Of a DNA stretch of 64,000 nucleotides, positions 34,383 to 43,893 are shown piece by piece. This DNA comes from Paraburkholderia agricolaris (GTDB lineage Bacteria; Pseudomonadota; Gammaproteobacteria; Burkholderiales; Burkholderiaceae). The stretch's first letter is position 1, and every line of letters begins with the position of its first letter. Below the pieces are notes generated by a model. The model was not told the origin of the DNA, did no database searches, and saw nothing but the letters and a program-made list of their open reading frames with translations. The stretch is taken from assembly GCF_009455635.1 (NCBI RefSeq), contig NZ_QPER01000001.1:4154001-4218000 (forward strand), in the 5' to 3' direction. The position numbers and the translations under genes were made by a program.

Positions 34383-36749
34383 TCATTCGTAATTGGTGAA
34401 ACGCGATTCCGGCGGCGGTGGCGGCGGCAACGGCGTATAGCCCGCCACGCTGGCGCGGAATGCCGGAATCAGCCCGTTGTCGACGGTCGACAAGCCCTTG
34501 AGCGTCAACTGCGCGAGAAACCGCGTGCTCGACTGATTCTGCCCCGACGTATTCAGACCGTTCGCATAGCGCTGAATCCCGGCGCCGAGCGTCCAGCAGT
34601 CGGCGTCGTATTGCAGACCGATCAGGCCGTCGACGATCCGATGCCCGCCCAGGTCGTAATTGAATCGCCCGACCCCGTACACCCGATGCGTCAGCGGCCA
34701 CTGCCCCGAAATCAGCACCTGATTGATTGGCGTGTTATCCAGCGTGGTGTTCGCGCGCGTGTAGCGATACGCGACATTGATCACCTTGCCGGAGGCCGGG
34801 CTGAAGCCAAAGCCGACGCTCGTCTTCACCAACTGGTTGTTGTCGGCATTATATTGGAACGCCGTTTCCGAAGCGAAACCGGCGCCGAGCTTGAGCGACG
34901 CCCCCAGGATCAGGTCCGAATGCGTGGCCTGCGTGCTGGTCTGCGTAGGCAGCAGCGTGACGCGCTGATCCTGGAAGTAATACTGCTGCGCGATCACGAA
35001 GCGCGCGCGTTCGTCGCCCGTTTCCGGGTTGATGAAGCGCGTGGTGATGGCCGCGGTCAGACGGTTCGCGTCGGCGATCCGGTCGTTACCGACGAAGGTG
35101 TTCGGCGTGAAGATTTCCGCCAGCCCGAAGTCGGAGTCGGCCGTATCGAACAGCGGCGCGGACGCCTGGTTGCGGTACGGCGTGTAGACGTAGTAAATCC
35201 GCGGCTCGAGCGTCTGGATGTAATCCTGCCCGAAGAGCCGCACCGAACGGTCGAAAATCAGCCCGGTGTCGAAGGTGAGCGTCGGGATCGATTCGGTGAA
35301 ATTCTTCGGCGTGCCGACCGGCACGTCGTTGCTGATGTTGTTCAGGTTGTACGACGCAAGGTGCCACTGCACCTTCGGCGTAATGAAGTACCCGGGTCCG
35401 ACCGCCGAATACGACACGTATGGGTTGAACATCACCCGCTGACCCTGGGTCATGTCCGCGGTCGTGATGCGGAAATTCGTGTAGTCGGCTTCCGCGCCGT
35501 AGTCGAAACCGCCAACGTTGTACTTCGTGTACTTCACGTTCAACTGCGGCTCGCGGCCATACGGCGCGATCGAAGGCGTCAGCGTCTGCCAGTGCTGTTC
35601 GCGGGCGAGCACCGACCACGGGCCGTTGTTATAGGTCAACCCGGCTTCCTGTTGATACAGAAGCTGGGTGCCGTTCAGGAACTGACTGACCGACGACGAC
35701 AGGTCTTCCGGATACGTATTGTCCGAGACCTTGTTGTAGTAGATATAACCGCCGAACCCGTTGCCGAAGTTCTGGTTGTGCTGGATGTACAGCGCGTAGC
35801 GGTTGGTATGGGTCAGGCGGTCGTCCGGCAGAAACTCACCGGTGATCGAGCCCGAATACGTCGGCGACAGATAACGGAAGCTCGACTGCAACTGCACACC
35901 GCGTTTCGAGATCAGGCGCGGTGTGATCGTCAGATCGCGATTCGGCGCGATGTTGAAGTAGTACGGCAGCGACAGCTCGAAGCCGTTTGTCGAACTCAGC
36001 GAATACGAAGGCGGCAGCAGACCGCTGCGCCGGTCACCCGACAGCGGAAACGACAGCCACGGCGAAGCGAATATCGGCACGCCCTGGAAGAACAGCACGC
36101 TGTTGTACGCGACACCTTCGTCCGCACCGGTGTCGAAATCGAACTCGCCGCCCTTGAGGTACCAGGCCGGATTGTCCGAGCACGAGCAAGCCGTGTAGGT
36201 GCCCTTCGTGAACACGGAGCGCTCGTTGTCGAGCAGGTCGACGCGCTCCGCGCTGCCGGAGCCGCCCGTCACGTTGAAGCGGTACTTCGGCGCCGACATG
36301 AAGCCTTCGCTCGAGTCCACCCGCATATGCGCTTCCGGGCCGGCAAAGACAGCGCCGTTGTTGTTCAGGTGAACCTGGCCGTAGGCATCGGCCATGTCCG
36401 TGTCCTGATCGTAGTGCAGCGCGTCGGCCTTGATGACGAAGGTATTGCGCCGCACCTCGGCCGAGCCTTTCGCGGCCAGGTCCTGATCGGTGGTGCCGCT
36501 CGTCGTGTCGCCGAGCACGAAAGTGGCCGGCTTCTGGCTGGCCTGCAACGGATGTTCTTCGAGCTGCGGGGCGAGCTGCATGCCCCAAGGCGCGTCGATA
36601 GGTTGCGGCTGCGCCGCTTCCCCCACCAGCTGGGCGTGCGCAAGCGCGGGCATCAGGCCCGGAACGGCGATCAACGCCGCTACGAGCCGCCTTTTGCGCG
36701 GCACTACGGCACAAGAGGAAGTCGTTTGGGAAAGCTGTCTAGGCGGCAT
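34383..36749 (-). CDS. lptD: LPS assembly outer-membrane protein LptD
   Basis: The 788-residue precursor has a late signal peptide (hydrophobic [18 protein letters not shown] after a basic stretch), a periplasmic LptA-like jellyroll domain (about 85-230, with [20 protein letters not shown]) and a 26-strand barrel. Cysteines in [12 protein letters not shown] and in [10 protein letters not shown] are the probable disulfide partners that gate maturation. It forms the outer-membrane translocon with the lipoprotein LptE (not in this window). The surA, pdxA and rsmA genes follow. It is divergent from amgK, an arrangement also known in pseudomonads. Confidence 0.95.
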   Translation of the reverse strand: MPPRQLSQTTSSCAVVPRKRRLVAALIAVPGLMPALAHAQLVGEAAQPQPIDAPWGMQLAPQLEEHPLQASQKPATFVLGDTTSGTTDQDLAAKGSAEVRRNTFVIKADALHYDQDTDMADAYGQVHLNNNGAVFAGPEAHMRVDSSEGFMSAPKYRFNVTGGSGSAERVDLLDNERSVFTKGTYTACSCSDNPAWYLKGGEFDFDTGADEGVAYNSVLFFQGVPIFASPWLSFPLSGDRRSGLLPPSYSLSSTNGFELSLPYYFNIAPNRDLTITPRLISKRGVQLQSSFRYLSPTYSGSITGEFLPDDRLTHTNRYALYIQHNQNFGNGFGGYIYYNKVSDNTYPEDLSSSVSQFLNGTQLLYQQEAGLTYNNGPWSVLAREQHWQTLTPSIAPYGREPQLNVKYTKYNVGGFDYGAEADYTNFRITTADMTQGQRVMFNPYVSYSAVGPGYFITPKVQWHLASYNLNNISNDVPVGTPKNFTESIPTLTFDTGLIFDRSVRLFGQDYIQTLEPRIYYVYTPYRNQASAPLFDTADSDFGLAEIFTPNTFVGNDRIADANRLTAAITTRFINPETGDERARFVIAQQYYFQDQRVTLLPTQTSTQATHSDLILGASLKLGAGFASETAFQYNADNNQLVKTSVGFGFSPASGKVINVAYRYTRANTTLDNTPINQVLISGQWPLTHRVYGVGRFNYDLGGHRIVDGLIGLQYDADCWTLGAGIQRYANGLNTSGQNQSSTRFLAQLTLKGLSTVDNGLIPAFRASVAGYTPLPPPPPPESRFTNYE

Positions 36750-36971
36750 GTATCGTTTGGCGAATCGGCCCGTCCGTCAGCTTCTGCAGTCACGATCCAC
36801 CGCCTGCACACCCCGACCGTGACAGTCGGCTGCACATCAATATTTACAATCTGTCGAACGATGAGGCGGGCGGTAAAGCGGAATGCGCGAAAGCTGGCGT
36901 GAGTCGCGTCAAAAAAGTCGTGGGGTATTATATGGCAAGACGTTGCCCCCCTGAATTTGCCGCCGGTTTTC

Positions 36972-38063
36972 ATGACGCTGCCCCTCTCCAAAGACTCCAC
37001 CCAAGCTTCCGCCGATAGCCGCCTCGAACTGCTCAAGGCCTGGCTGAACGCCCACGCAGCACGCTATGCGCTCGAACTCGACACGCTCGCCCCGGCTTCG
37101 TCCGACGCCAGTTTCCGGCGCTATTTCCGGCTTGCCGGTAAGGCGGCGGAAGGCGGCAGCAGCGGCACCCTGATCGCCGTCGACGCCCCGCCGCCCGAAA
37201 AGTGCCGCGAATTTGTGCAGGTCGCGCATCTGCTCGAGGCCGCCAATGTGCATGTGCCGCGTGTGCTGGAGGTCGATTTCGATGCCGGGTTCATGCTTGT
37301 CACCGATCTGGGCACCGATTCGTACCTCGGTGCGCTGACCGAGGCGCAAAGCGGGGATGAGCCCCGCCGCGCCCGCTCGCTGATGCGCGACGCGCTCGAT
37401 GCGCTGATCCGCTGGCAGCTCACCTCGCGCGAAGGCGTGCTGCCGCCGTTCGACGAAGCCTTCCTGCGCCGCGAGATGGAATTGATGCCGGAGTGGTTCC
37501 TCGGCCGCCATCTGAGCCGCGAGGTCGACGAAAAGACCCGCGGGGTGCTCGATCGCACCTTCGCGCTGTTGATCGCCAGCGCCCGGGCACAGCCGCAGGT
37601 CTTCATGCTGCGCGACTTCATGCCGCGCAATCTGATGATCGCGGCCGAGCCCAACCCTGTGAATCCCGGCGTGCTGGACTTTCAGGACGCGGTGTACGGC
37701 CCAATCACCTACGATGCCGCCTCGTTGCTGCGCGACGCCTTCCTCGGCTGGGACGAAGAGTTCGAGCTGGATTGCTTCGTGTACTACTGGGAGCGCGCGA
37801 AAAAAGCCGGCCTGCCGGTCGATCCGGATTTCGGCGAGTTCTACCGCCAGCTCGAATGGATGGGGCTGCAACGGCACATCAAGGTGCTGGGGCTGTTCTG
37901 CCGGATCAACTACCGCGACGGCAAGCCGCACTACATGAAGGATCTGCCGCGTTTTATCGGCTATGCCCGCAAGGTCGCTGAACGCTATGCGCCGCTGCGT
38001 CCGTTCGCGAAACTGCTGGACGATCTCGAAGGCCGCGCGAATGAAGTCGGCTACACCTTCTGA
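36972..38063 (+). CDS. amgK: N-acetylmuramate/N-acetylglucosamine kinase AmgK
   Basis: This 363-residue aminoglycoside-phosphotransferase-fold kinase has SDASFRRYFRL (nucleotide loop), MLRDFMPRNLM (catalytic loop) and VLDFQDAVYGPITYDAASLLRDAF (metal-binding DFQDA). AmgK phosphorylates the anomeric hydroxyl of MurNAc and GlcNAc so that cell-wall sugars re-enter UDP-MurNAc synthesis, bypassing the fosfomycin target. Coupled with murU three bases downstream and opposite lptD, it matches the Pseudomonas locus. ATG 36972 was preferred to 36957. TATTAT at 36926-36931 is a candidate -10. Confidence 0.92.
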   Translation: MTLPLSKDSTQASADSRLELLKAWLNAHAARYALELDTLAPASSDASFRRYFRLAGKAAEGGSSGTLIAVDAPPPEKCREFVQVAHLLEAANVHVPRVLEVDFDAGFMLVTDLGTDSYLGALTEAQSGDEPRRARSLMRDALDALIRWQLTSREGVLPPFDEAFLRREMELMPEWFLGRHLSREVDEKTRGVLDRTFALLIASARAQPQVFMLRDFMPRNLMIAAEPNPVNPGVLDFQDAVYGPITYDAASLLRDAFLGWDEEFELDCFVYYWERAKKAGLPVDPDFGEFYRQLEWMGLQRHIKVLGLFCRINYRDGKPHYMKDLPRFIGYARKVAERYAPLRPFAKLLDDLEGRANEVGYTF

Positions 38064-38066
38064 CCG

Positions 38067-38780
38067 ATGACGATGTCTCTGAAGAAAGCGATGATTTTCG
38101 CCGCCGGGCGCGGCGAGCGCATGCGTCCGTTAACCGACACATGCCCCAAACCTTTGCTGGAAGCCGGCGGCAAGCCGTTGATCGTATGGCAGATCGAACG
38201 CCTCGCACGCGCCGGCTTGCAAACCATTGTGATCAACCATGCGTGGCTCGGCGAGCGGATCGAAGCCGTACTCGGCGACGGTTCGCACTGGGGCGTGCAA
38301 TTGCGCTATTCGGCGGAACACGAGGCACTGGAGACGGCGGGCGGTATCGCGCAGGCGCTGCCGTTGCTGGAAGACGCGGGCAGCAGCGAAGTCTTCGTCG
38401 CGGTCAGTGGCGACGTCTACGCGGATTTCGACTACGCGGCACTCGACACGCGAGCCAAAGCGCTGAACGCGCTAGCCACGCCCGGCATGCATCTGGTGAT
38501 GGTGCCAAACCCGGCGTTTCATCCGAACGGCGATTTCGGCCTGGTTGACGGAACGCTGTCGCTGGATACGCAACCGCGCTTCACATTCGGCAACATCGGT
38601 CTCTACGACACACGCATGTTTCGCGATCTGCCGCGCGGCACGCGGCGCGCGCTCACGCCGTACTATCGCGAGACGATTGCGCATGGTCTCGCGAGCGGGG
38701 AGGTGTATGAGGGTTTGTGGGAAAACGTCGGCACGCCGGCACAGCTACAGACTCTGGATCAGCGCCTGAGCGCACGATAG
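38067..38780 (+). CDS. murU: N-acetylmuramate alpha-1-phosphate uridylyltransferase MurU
   Basis: MurU converts MurNAc-1-phosphate, the AmgK product, to UDP-MurNAc. The 237-residue nucleotidyltransferase shows the UTP-binding signature AAGRGERMRPLTDTCPKPL, AEHEALETAGGIAQALPLL and VAVSGDVYADFDY (metal Asp). ATG codons at 38067 and 38073 are both possible. It follows amgK immediately. A 7-bp inverted repeat CGCCGGG-AG-CCCGGCG (38782-38797) just after the stop may help termination, although it lacks a T-run. Confidence 0.93.
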   Translation: MTMSLKKAMIFAAGRGERMRPLTDTCPKPLLEAGGKPLIVWQIERLARAGLQTIVINHAWLGERIEAVLGDGSHWGVQLRYSAEHEALETAGGIAQALPLLEDAGSSEVFVAVSGDVYADFDYAALDTRAKALNALATPGMHLVMVPNPAFHPNGDFGLVDGTLSLDTQPRFTFGNIGLYDTRMFRDLPRGTRRALTPYYRETIAHGLASGEVYEGLWENVGTPAQLQTLDQRLSAR

Positions 38781-38858
38781 TCGCCGGGAGCCCGGCGCAA
38801 GAGGTTCGCCCAGGTTCGCGTCGTCACGCCACGCCACCCTGGGCGCCGACGCAAAACT

Positions 38859-40748
38859 TCACCGTCCGCCGTCGCCCACGCTCACCGTTTCCGCCGACTC
38901 CGGCGTCTCAGCGGCACGTTGCTGCTGCAACGCCCACATCTGCGCGAACAGCCCGTTCGCACTCAACAACTCGGCATGTGTCCCGCGCTCCACGATCCGC
39001 CCTTTGTCCATCACGATGATCTGCTGCGCGTGCACCACCGTCGAAAGCCGGTGCGCGATGATCAGCGTCGTACGCTCGCGAGCGATCTGATCGAGCTCAT
39101 GCTGGATCGCACGTTCCGAACGTGAATCGAGCGCCGAGGTCGCTTCGTCGAACAACAGGATCGGCGGATTCTTGAGGATGGTCCGAGCAATCGCGACGCG
39201 CTGCTTTTCCCCGCCGGACAACTTCAGGCCACGCTCGCCGACCGGCGTTTCATAACCCTTCGGCAGTCCTTCGATGAAGTCGTGAATATGCGCCGCGCGC
39301 GCCGCCGCGATCACTTCCTCGCGAGTAGCCGACGGACGGCCATAAGCGATGTTGTAGTAGATCGAATCGTTGAACAGCACCGTATCCTGCGGCACGATGC
39401 CGATCGAGGCACGCAACGAATCCTGCGTGACGTCGCGAATATCCTGGCCGTCGATGGTGATCGCGCCGCCCGTGGCACGGTCCAGATCGTAGAAGCGGAA
39501 CATCAGCCGCGCGAGCGTCGATTTGCCCGAGCCGCTATGACCGACCACCGCGGTGGTGCTGCCCGCCGGAATCGTGAAACTCACGTCGTGCAGAATCTGC
39601 CGCGCCGGCTCATACGAGAAGTTCACATGTTCGAAGCGCACCTGCGCACCGCTCACCCGCAACGCGGGCGCGTCCGGCACGTCGGGCACTTCCTGCGTGG
39701 CGCCCAGCAGCGTGAACATGCGATCCATATCGGTGAGGCTCTGCTTCAGTTCCCGATACACGACGCCGAGAAAATTCAACGGGATATAGAGTTGCAGCAT
39801 GAAGGTGTTGATCAGCACCAGATCGCCGAGCGTGAGGCGCCCGGCCATCACGCCTTCAGTCGCGCGCCACAGAATGAACACGAGGCCCGTGCCGATGATC
39901 GCCTGCTGCCCGAAGTTCAGCGCCGACAGCGAGCGCTGCGATTTGATCGCGGCCGTGCGATAGCGCTTGAGATTTTCGTCGTAACGGTGCGCTTCCCACT
40001 CTTCGTTGCCGAAGTACTTCACCGTCTCGTAGTTGAGCAGCGAATCGATCGCGCGCGAATTCGCCTTTGAATCGAGCTCGTTCATCGTGCGGCGAAAATG
40101 CGTGCGCCATTCGGTGACTTTCACGGTGAATACGATGTACGCGGCAAGCGCAATGAACGTGACGATCGCGTAATACGCCTCGTATTTGACGATGAAAAAG
40201 CCGAGCACGAGGCCGACTTCGACGAGGGTCGGCAGAATGCTGTACAGCGAATACGAAATCAGTTGCGTGATGCCGCGCGTGCCGCGTTCGATATCGCGCG
40301 ACATGCCGCCCGTCTGCCGATCGAGATGAAACCGCAGCGACAGGGCATGCAAATGGCGGAACACTTTCAGCGCGAGCTGGCGCACCGCGCTTTCGGTTAC
40401 CTTCGCGAACAGGATCTCGCGCAGCTCGGTGAAAAGCGAGGTGGACAGCCGCACCACCGCATAGGCGACCACCATCAATCCAACGCCGCCAAGCAGCACA
40501 ATGCCCGGCGAATCGTGCGCACGGCCGAGCGCGGTGAGATGCTTCACCGACGCGAGGCCGTCGATGATCCGCTTCATTACGATCGGCACGCCGAGATTCG
40601 CGACCTTCGCGCCGATCAGACAACTCAGTGCGAAGCCCACGCGCCATTTATAGGTGGCGAGGTAGGGCAGTAAAGACAGGATCGTTTGCCAGTCGTTGCG
40701 CGGCTGGGTCGAGATCGGGGAAGGTTCGGACGAGGGCGTACGGCGCAT
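38859..40748 (-). CDS. ABC exporter of the Atm1/HMT1 type
   Basis: This 629-residue half-transporter has six membrane segments (about 45-330; first ATYKWRVGFALSCLIGAKVAN) and an ATPase domain with Walker A GHSGSGKST, Q-loop PQDTVLFND, signature LSGGEKQRVAIARTI, Walker B ILLFDEATSALD and H-loop IIAHRLSTV. The TM part matches bacterial Atm1-like proteins (ETVKYFGNEEWEAHRYDENLKRY) that export glutathione-metal conjugates; that substrate is inferred. ATG 40748 is the start, since upstream in-frame codons overlap the promoter region. The gene converges with murU. Confidence 0.9.
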   Translation of the reverse strand: MRRTPSSEPSPISTQPRNDWQTILSLLPYLATYKWRVGFALSCLIGAKVANLGVPIVMKRIIDGLASVKHLTALGRAHDSPGIVLLGGVGLMVVAYAVVRLSTSLFTELREILFAKVTESAVRQLALKVFRHLHALSLRFHLDRQTGGMSRDIERGTRGITQLISYSLYSILPTLVEVGLVLGFFIVKYEAYYAIVTFIALAAYIVFTVKVTEWRTHFRRTMNELDSKANSRAIDSLLNYETVKYFGNEEWEAHRYDENLKRYRTAAIKSQRSLSALNFGQQAIIGTGLVFILWRATEGVMAGRLTLGDLVLINTFMLQLYIPLNFLGVVYRELKQSLTDMDRMFTLLGATQEVPDVPDAPALRVSGAQVRFEHVNFSYEPARQILHDVSFTIPAGSTTAVVGHSGSGKSTLARLMFRFYDLDRATGGAITIDGQDIRDVTQDSLRASIGIVPQDTVLFNDSIYYNIAYGRPSATREEVIAAARAAHIHDFIEGLPKGYETPVGERGLKLSGGEKQRVAIARTILKNPPILLFDEATSALDSRSERAIQHELDQIARERTTLIIAHRLSTVVHAQQIIVMDKGRIVERGTHAELLSANGLFAQMWALQQQRAAETPESAETVSVGDGGR

Positions 40749-41041
40749 GGGATCGGCTGGGGAGAGTATGGAAGCGACGGAGTTCGCAGCGGCGCGCCGA
40801 CCGGCAGCGTGCCAACCTCGCACTCTGCTTGATGTCGCGCGACCCGGCTGGGCGCTTTCCCGTACAATTCCTGATCTTTCTATTGTCGCAGAAGCTGGCT
40901 GGCGCCGCTTTTCATGGGCTGACCGGCCGCCGGTTGCAGGTGGACCGCGCCGATGTGGTGTCATTGCGTCGTGCAGTTGCCATGAAATCCCCGCCTGCCT
41001 CTCGAGCCGACCGAGCCATTACGAATTTCAAGGGTGCCCCG

Positions 41042-41437
41042 ATGACCGATATCCTCCAACTTCCGCAAAAGCACTGCGCCCTGCGCGTCGTTCCGCAGCC
41101 GTCGGACGCGAACGTCCATGGCGACGTGTTCGGCGGCTGGATCATGGCACAAGTGGATATCGCCGGTTCGATTCCGGCAAGCCGCCGTGCCAACGGCCGG
41201 GTCGCGACCATCGCGGTCAATTCGTTCGTCTTCAAGCAGCCGGTGTTCGTCGGCGATCTGCTGAGCTTTTACGCGGACATCGTCAAGACGGGCAATACGT
41301 CGATCACCGTGGCGGTCGAGGTCTACGCGCAGCGTATGAGCCTGACCGAAGACCTCGTGAAGGTCACCGAAGCAACCCTGACCTACGTCGCCACCGACAG
41401 CGACCGGCGCCCACGCGCGCTGCCGGTGCTGGATTAA
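41042..41437 (+). CDS. Acyl-CoA thioesterase, YciA type
   Basis: A 131-residue single hot-dog-fold thioesterase: HGDVFGGWIMAQVDIAGSIPA contains the catalytic Asp on the hot-dog helix, and VATIAVNSFVFKQPVFVGDLLSFYADIVKTGNTSITVAVEV gives the core strands. Family members hydrolyse acyl-CoA of varying length in the cytosol. ATG 41042 was chosen; the open frame back to 40628 lies across the divergent promoter region of the ABC exporter. A perfect hairpin terminator follows. Confidence 0.9.
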   Translation: MTDILQLPQKHCALRVVPQPSDANVHGDVFGGWIMAQVDIAGSIPASRRANGRVATIAVNSFVFKQPVFVGDLLSFYADIVKTGNTSITVAVEVYAQRMSLTEDLVKVTEATLTYVATDSDRRPRALPVLD

Positions 41438-41464
41438 ACGGCGGATAGGGGCATTGAATGAAAT

Positions 41465-41484
41465 CGAGGCGCCTGAGCGCCTCG
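41465..41484 (+). terminator. Hairpin after the thioesterase gene
   Basis: CGAGGCGC-CTGA-GCGCCTCG is a perfect 8-bp stem with a 4-base loop, 28 bases after the stop. No long T-run follows. Confidence 0.65.
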
Positions 41485-41594
41485 CTTAACTTCACAGGTT
41501 GTCCTTACCCGGTTGCGTTTGCGAGGCGGCTAGCGCCCCTACTGCCCGGCCCAAACGCAGCCGAACCCGCAATCGCTGTCCGGCCCGCAGCCGC

Positions 41595-41921
41595 TTACTG
41601 GCTCGCCGCCGCACCAGCCGCCGCCTTCTTCTGCGCATTCTGCAGATTCGTCGGATAGTTGGGATCGTTACGCGACGGGTTATACCCGTTGCTCTCCAAT
41701 TGCTTCAACTCTGCGTTCTTCTTGGCGCGTGCCGCCTTGCGGGCGGCCTTGCGTTGCGCCCTGGCGGCTGCCTTGGATGCGGCCGACGGCTTGGCGGCAT
41801 TGGTGGTATCGGCCGCCGGAGCACTTGCATCGTTTTGTGCGAACGCCGGTGCAACCGAAGCGACGCTCAGTACAACCGAGGTCAGCAGCACAGCCCATTT
41901 CTTTGCAGGTGAAGACGTCAT
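41595..41921 (-). CDS. Small secreted DUF4148-like protein
   Basis: The 108-residue product has a signal peptide (KKWAVLLTSVVLSVASVAPAFA), then a lysine/alanine-rich helix (AARAQRKAARKAARAKK) and ELKQLESNGYNPSRNDPNYP, the short motif seen in DUF4148-type periplasmic proteins of Burkholderiaceae. Function unknown. ATG 41921 has GGAGAG five bases upstream, so longer readings to 42173 are rejected. It is monocistronic; the 214 bases between it and the lysR gene hold its promoter. Confidence 0.75.
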   Translation of the reverse strand: MTSSPAKKWAVLLTSVVLSVASVAPAFAQNDASAPAADTTNAAKPSAASKAAARAQRKAARKAARAKKNAELKQLESNGYNPSRNDPNYPTNLQNAQKKAAAGAAASQ

Positions 41922-42135
41922 TTTTCTCTCCAGTCGTATTGGAAGATATTCGACGGCGAAACGCCCAAGACGGAGTGCGAGCAGCGAAAGGCGGGCGCAA
42001 CGCCACGTGAATCGATGCTTCGTGGTTCCCGGGGAAGTCTGAGACGGGAATCCCGAATATATACGACTGCCACGCGCCCGCAAACCGGTAATCCCCCTGC
42101 AAGCGGCCGCTGCATGTGCCAGGCGGCGCGCACTC

Positions 42136-43041
42136 TCACGAACCGTGACGCAAATAAGCGTCGACCTGCCCATCGATCCATTGGGCGAAATGCGCCTGTT
42201 TCGCGTTCAGGATCTCGCGTTGCTGCCAGACCAGCCAGTACGGATAGCGATACGGCACGCGGATGTCGGTGATCTGCACCAGCTCGCCCCGCGCGAGCGC
42301 ATGCGCGACGAGGCTGCGCCGCTCGAGCGCGACGCCCTGCCCGAGCAGCACGGCGCCGATCACGATGTTCGAATCGTTCGCCGACAAGACCGCCGCTTCG
42401 GCGGCCGGCTCGGCCACCTGTGCCGCCTGGCACCAGTCGCTCCAGGGCGCGTCGGGGCTCGAGATCAGCGGACATGCGAGCACGTCCTCGGCCGTGCGAG
42501 GAAAACGGCCATGCGGCCCGAACGCGAAATGCGGTGCCGCGACCACGAGCATGTCGTCGTCGAATAGTTTCTGTTGTGCGACGTCGGGCCAATGCCCTTG
42601 CCCCATGCGAATGCCGATGTCGCTGGTGCCCTGGCGAAAATCCTCGATCTGCAGATTCGTCATCAGGCGTACGCGATAGTATGGATGCGCTTCGCGGAAA
42701 CTCGCGAGGCGCGGCACGAGCCAATGCTGCGCGAACGACGGCACGGTTGAGATCACCAGATCGCTTTGGTGCGGGCGCGCCTGCGCACGGCGGGTCGCCA
42801 GGGTGATGTCGCGCAGCGCGGAGCGTATTTCGAGCGCGTACAGCCGGCCGTCGTCGGTAAGGCGCAAGCCACGTGCTTCGCGCACGAACAGCGCGACGCC
42901 CATCGACTCCTCCAGCACCTTGATCTGCTGACTGATCGCCGAATGCGTGACATGCAACTCCCGCGCGGCCGGCGTCACGCCGCCGAGCCGGGCGACGGCT
43001 TCGAAGCAGCGCAGAGCAGCAAGTGGTGGAATGGGTTTCAT
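42136..43041 (-). CDS. LysR family regulator, GcvA-like
   Basis: A 301-residue LysR protein beginning MKPIPPLAALRCFEAVARLG, with HTH region GGVTPAARELHVTHSAISQQIKVLEE and the GcvA/AmpR-branch end of the effector domain (WLVWQQREILNAKQAHFAQW). The frame is open to 43167 but ATG 43041 fits the family start. It is divergent from the GST gene 160 bases away and probably regulates it. Confidence 0.9.
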   Translation of the reverse strand: MKPIPPLAALRCFEAVARLGGVTPAARELHVTHSAISQQIKVLEESMGVALFVREARGLRLTDDGRLYALEIRSALRDITLATRRAQARPHQSDLVISTVPSFAQHWLVPRLASFREAHPYYRVRLMTNLQIEDFRQGTSDIGIRMGQGHWPDVAQQKLFDDDMLVVAAPHFAFGPHGRFPRTAEDVLACPLISSPDAPWSDWCQAAQVAEPAAEAAVLSANDSNIVIGAVLLGQGVALERRSLVAHALARGELVQITDIRVPYRYPYWLVWQQREILNAKQAHFAQWIDGQVDAYLRHGS

Positions 43042-43200
43042 GTAAGAAATTCTGACGTAAACCGTCGAATAATGTCGCTTTTTCTGCCATGAAAAGACGG
43101 TTAATCTATTGCCTTCACGCTCCGTAAGCGCCGCCTGACAGGCAAATCGCCGCCTACCCGCTCGCACGGGCAGCCATATAGATCTTCTAACGGGATTGAG

Positions 43201-43815
43201 ATGAAACTGATCGGAATGCTGGATTCACCCTACGTGCGCCGGGTCGCTATCTGCCTGAAGTTGCTAAAACTCGACTTCGAGCATCAGTCGATTTCGGTGT
43301 TCAGCACTTACGACGCGTTCGCGAAGATCAACCCGGTCGTGAAAGCGCCCACGCTGATCCTGGACGACGGCCAGCAGGTGATGGATTCGACTGTGATCCT
43401 GCAATACGTCACCACGCTCGCCGCACCGGATCAACGGATTTTCCCGACCCAGGCGGACCACTGCCTGCGGGCAGCACGCCTCACCGGTCTCGCGCTGGCC
43501 GCATCTGAAAAGACCGTGCAGATCGTCTATGAACGCAATCTGCGGCCGGCGGAGAAACAGCATGAGCCGTGGATCAATCGGGTGACCGAGCAATTGCACG
43601 CCGCTTACCGTGAACTCGAAGAGGAACTCGCGGCGGCGCCGCTGCCGGTCGAACCGAACCGTTTCGGTGCAGCGGACGTGGCGGTGGCCGTCGCGTGGAA
43701 CTTCACGCAGATGTATTTGCCGGAGATCGTCACCAAGGCAGCGCACCCCCACTTGCAGGCATTTTCCGAAGTGGCGGAACAACTGCCGGTTTTCCTCGAC
43801 ACGCCTGCCGCCTGA
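43201..43815 (+). CDS. Glutathione S-transferase
   Basis: The 204-residue protein has a thioredoxin-like N-terminal domain (about 1-80) with MKLIGMLDSPYVRRVAICLKLL, where S9 could be the glutathione-activating residue, a cis-Pro motif in KAPTLILDDGQQVMDSTVIL and an all-helical C-terminal domain (about 90-200). The substrate is unknown. It faces the LysR gene. A ribosome site GGGATTGAG lies just before the start. Confidence 0.9.
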   Translation: MKLIGMLDSPYVRRVAICLKLLKLDFEHQSISVFSTYDAFAKINPVVKAPTLILDDGQQVMDSTVILQYVTTLAAPDQRIFPTQADHCLRAARLTGLALAASEKTVQIVYERNLRPAEKQHEPWINRVTEQLHAAYRELEEELAAAPLPVEPNRFGAADVAVAVAWNFTQMYLPEIVTKAAHPHLQAFSEVAEQLPVFLDTPAA

Positions 43816-43893
43816 GATACCCGCCGGACAGGAACGGGTATCGATCGTCGATTGCTACGCGGCACACAGCGACTCAGCCGCCGCCCCACGCTT

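Noticed and set aside
32954..34399. A 481-codon plus-strand frame
   Set aside because: Antisense to surA.
34368..36902. An 844-codon plus-strand frame
   Set aside because: Antisense to lptD, which has clear homology features; no domain seen in the shadow.
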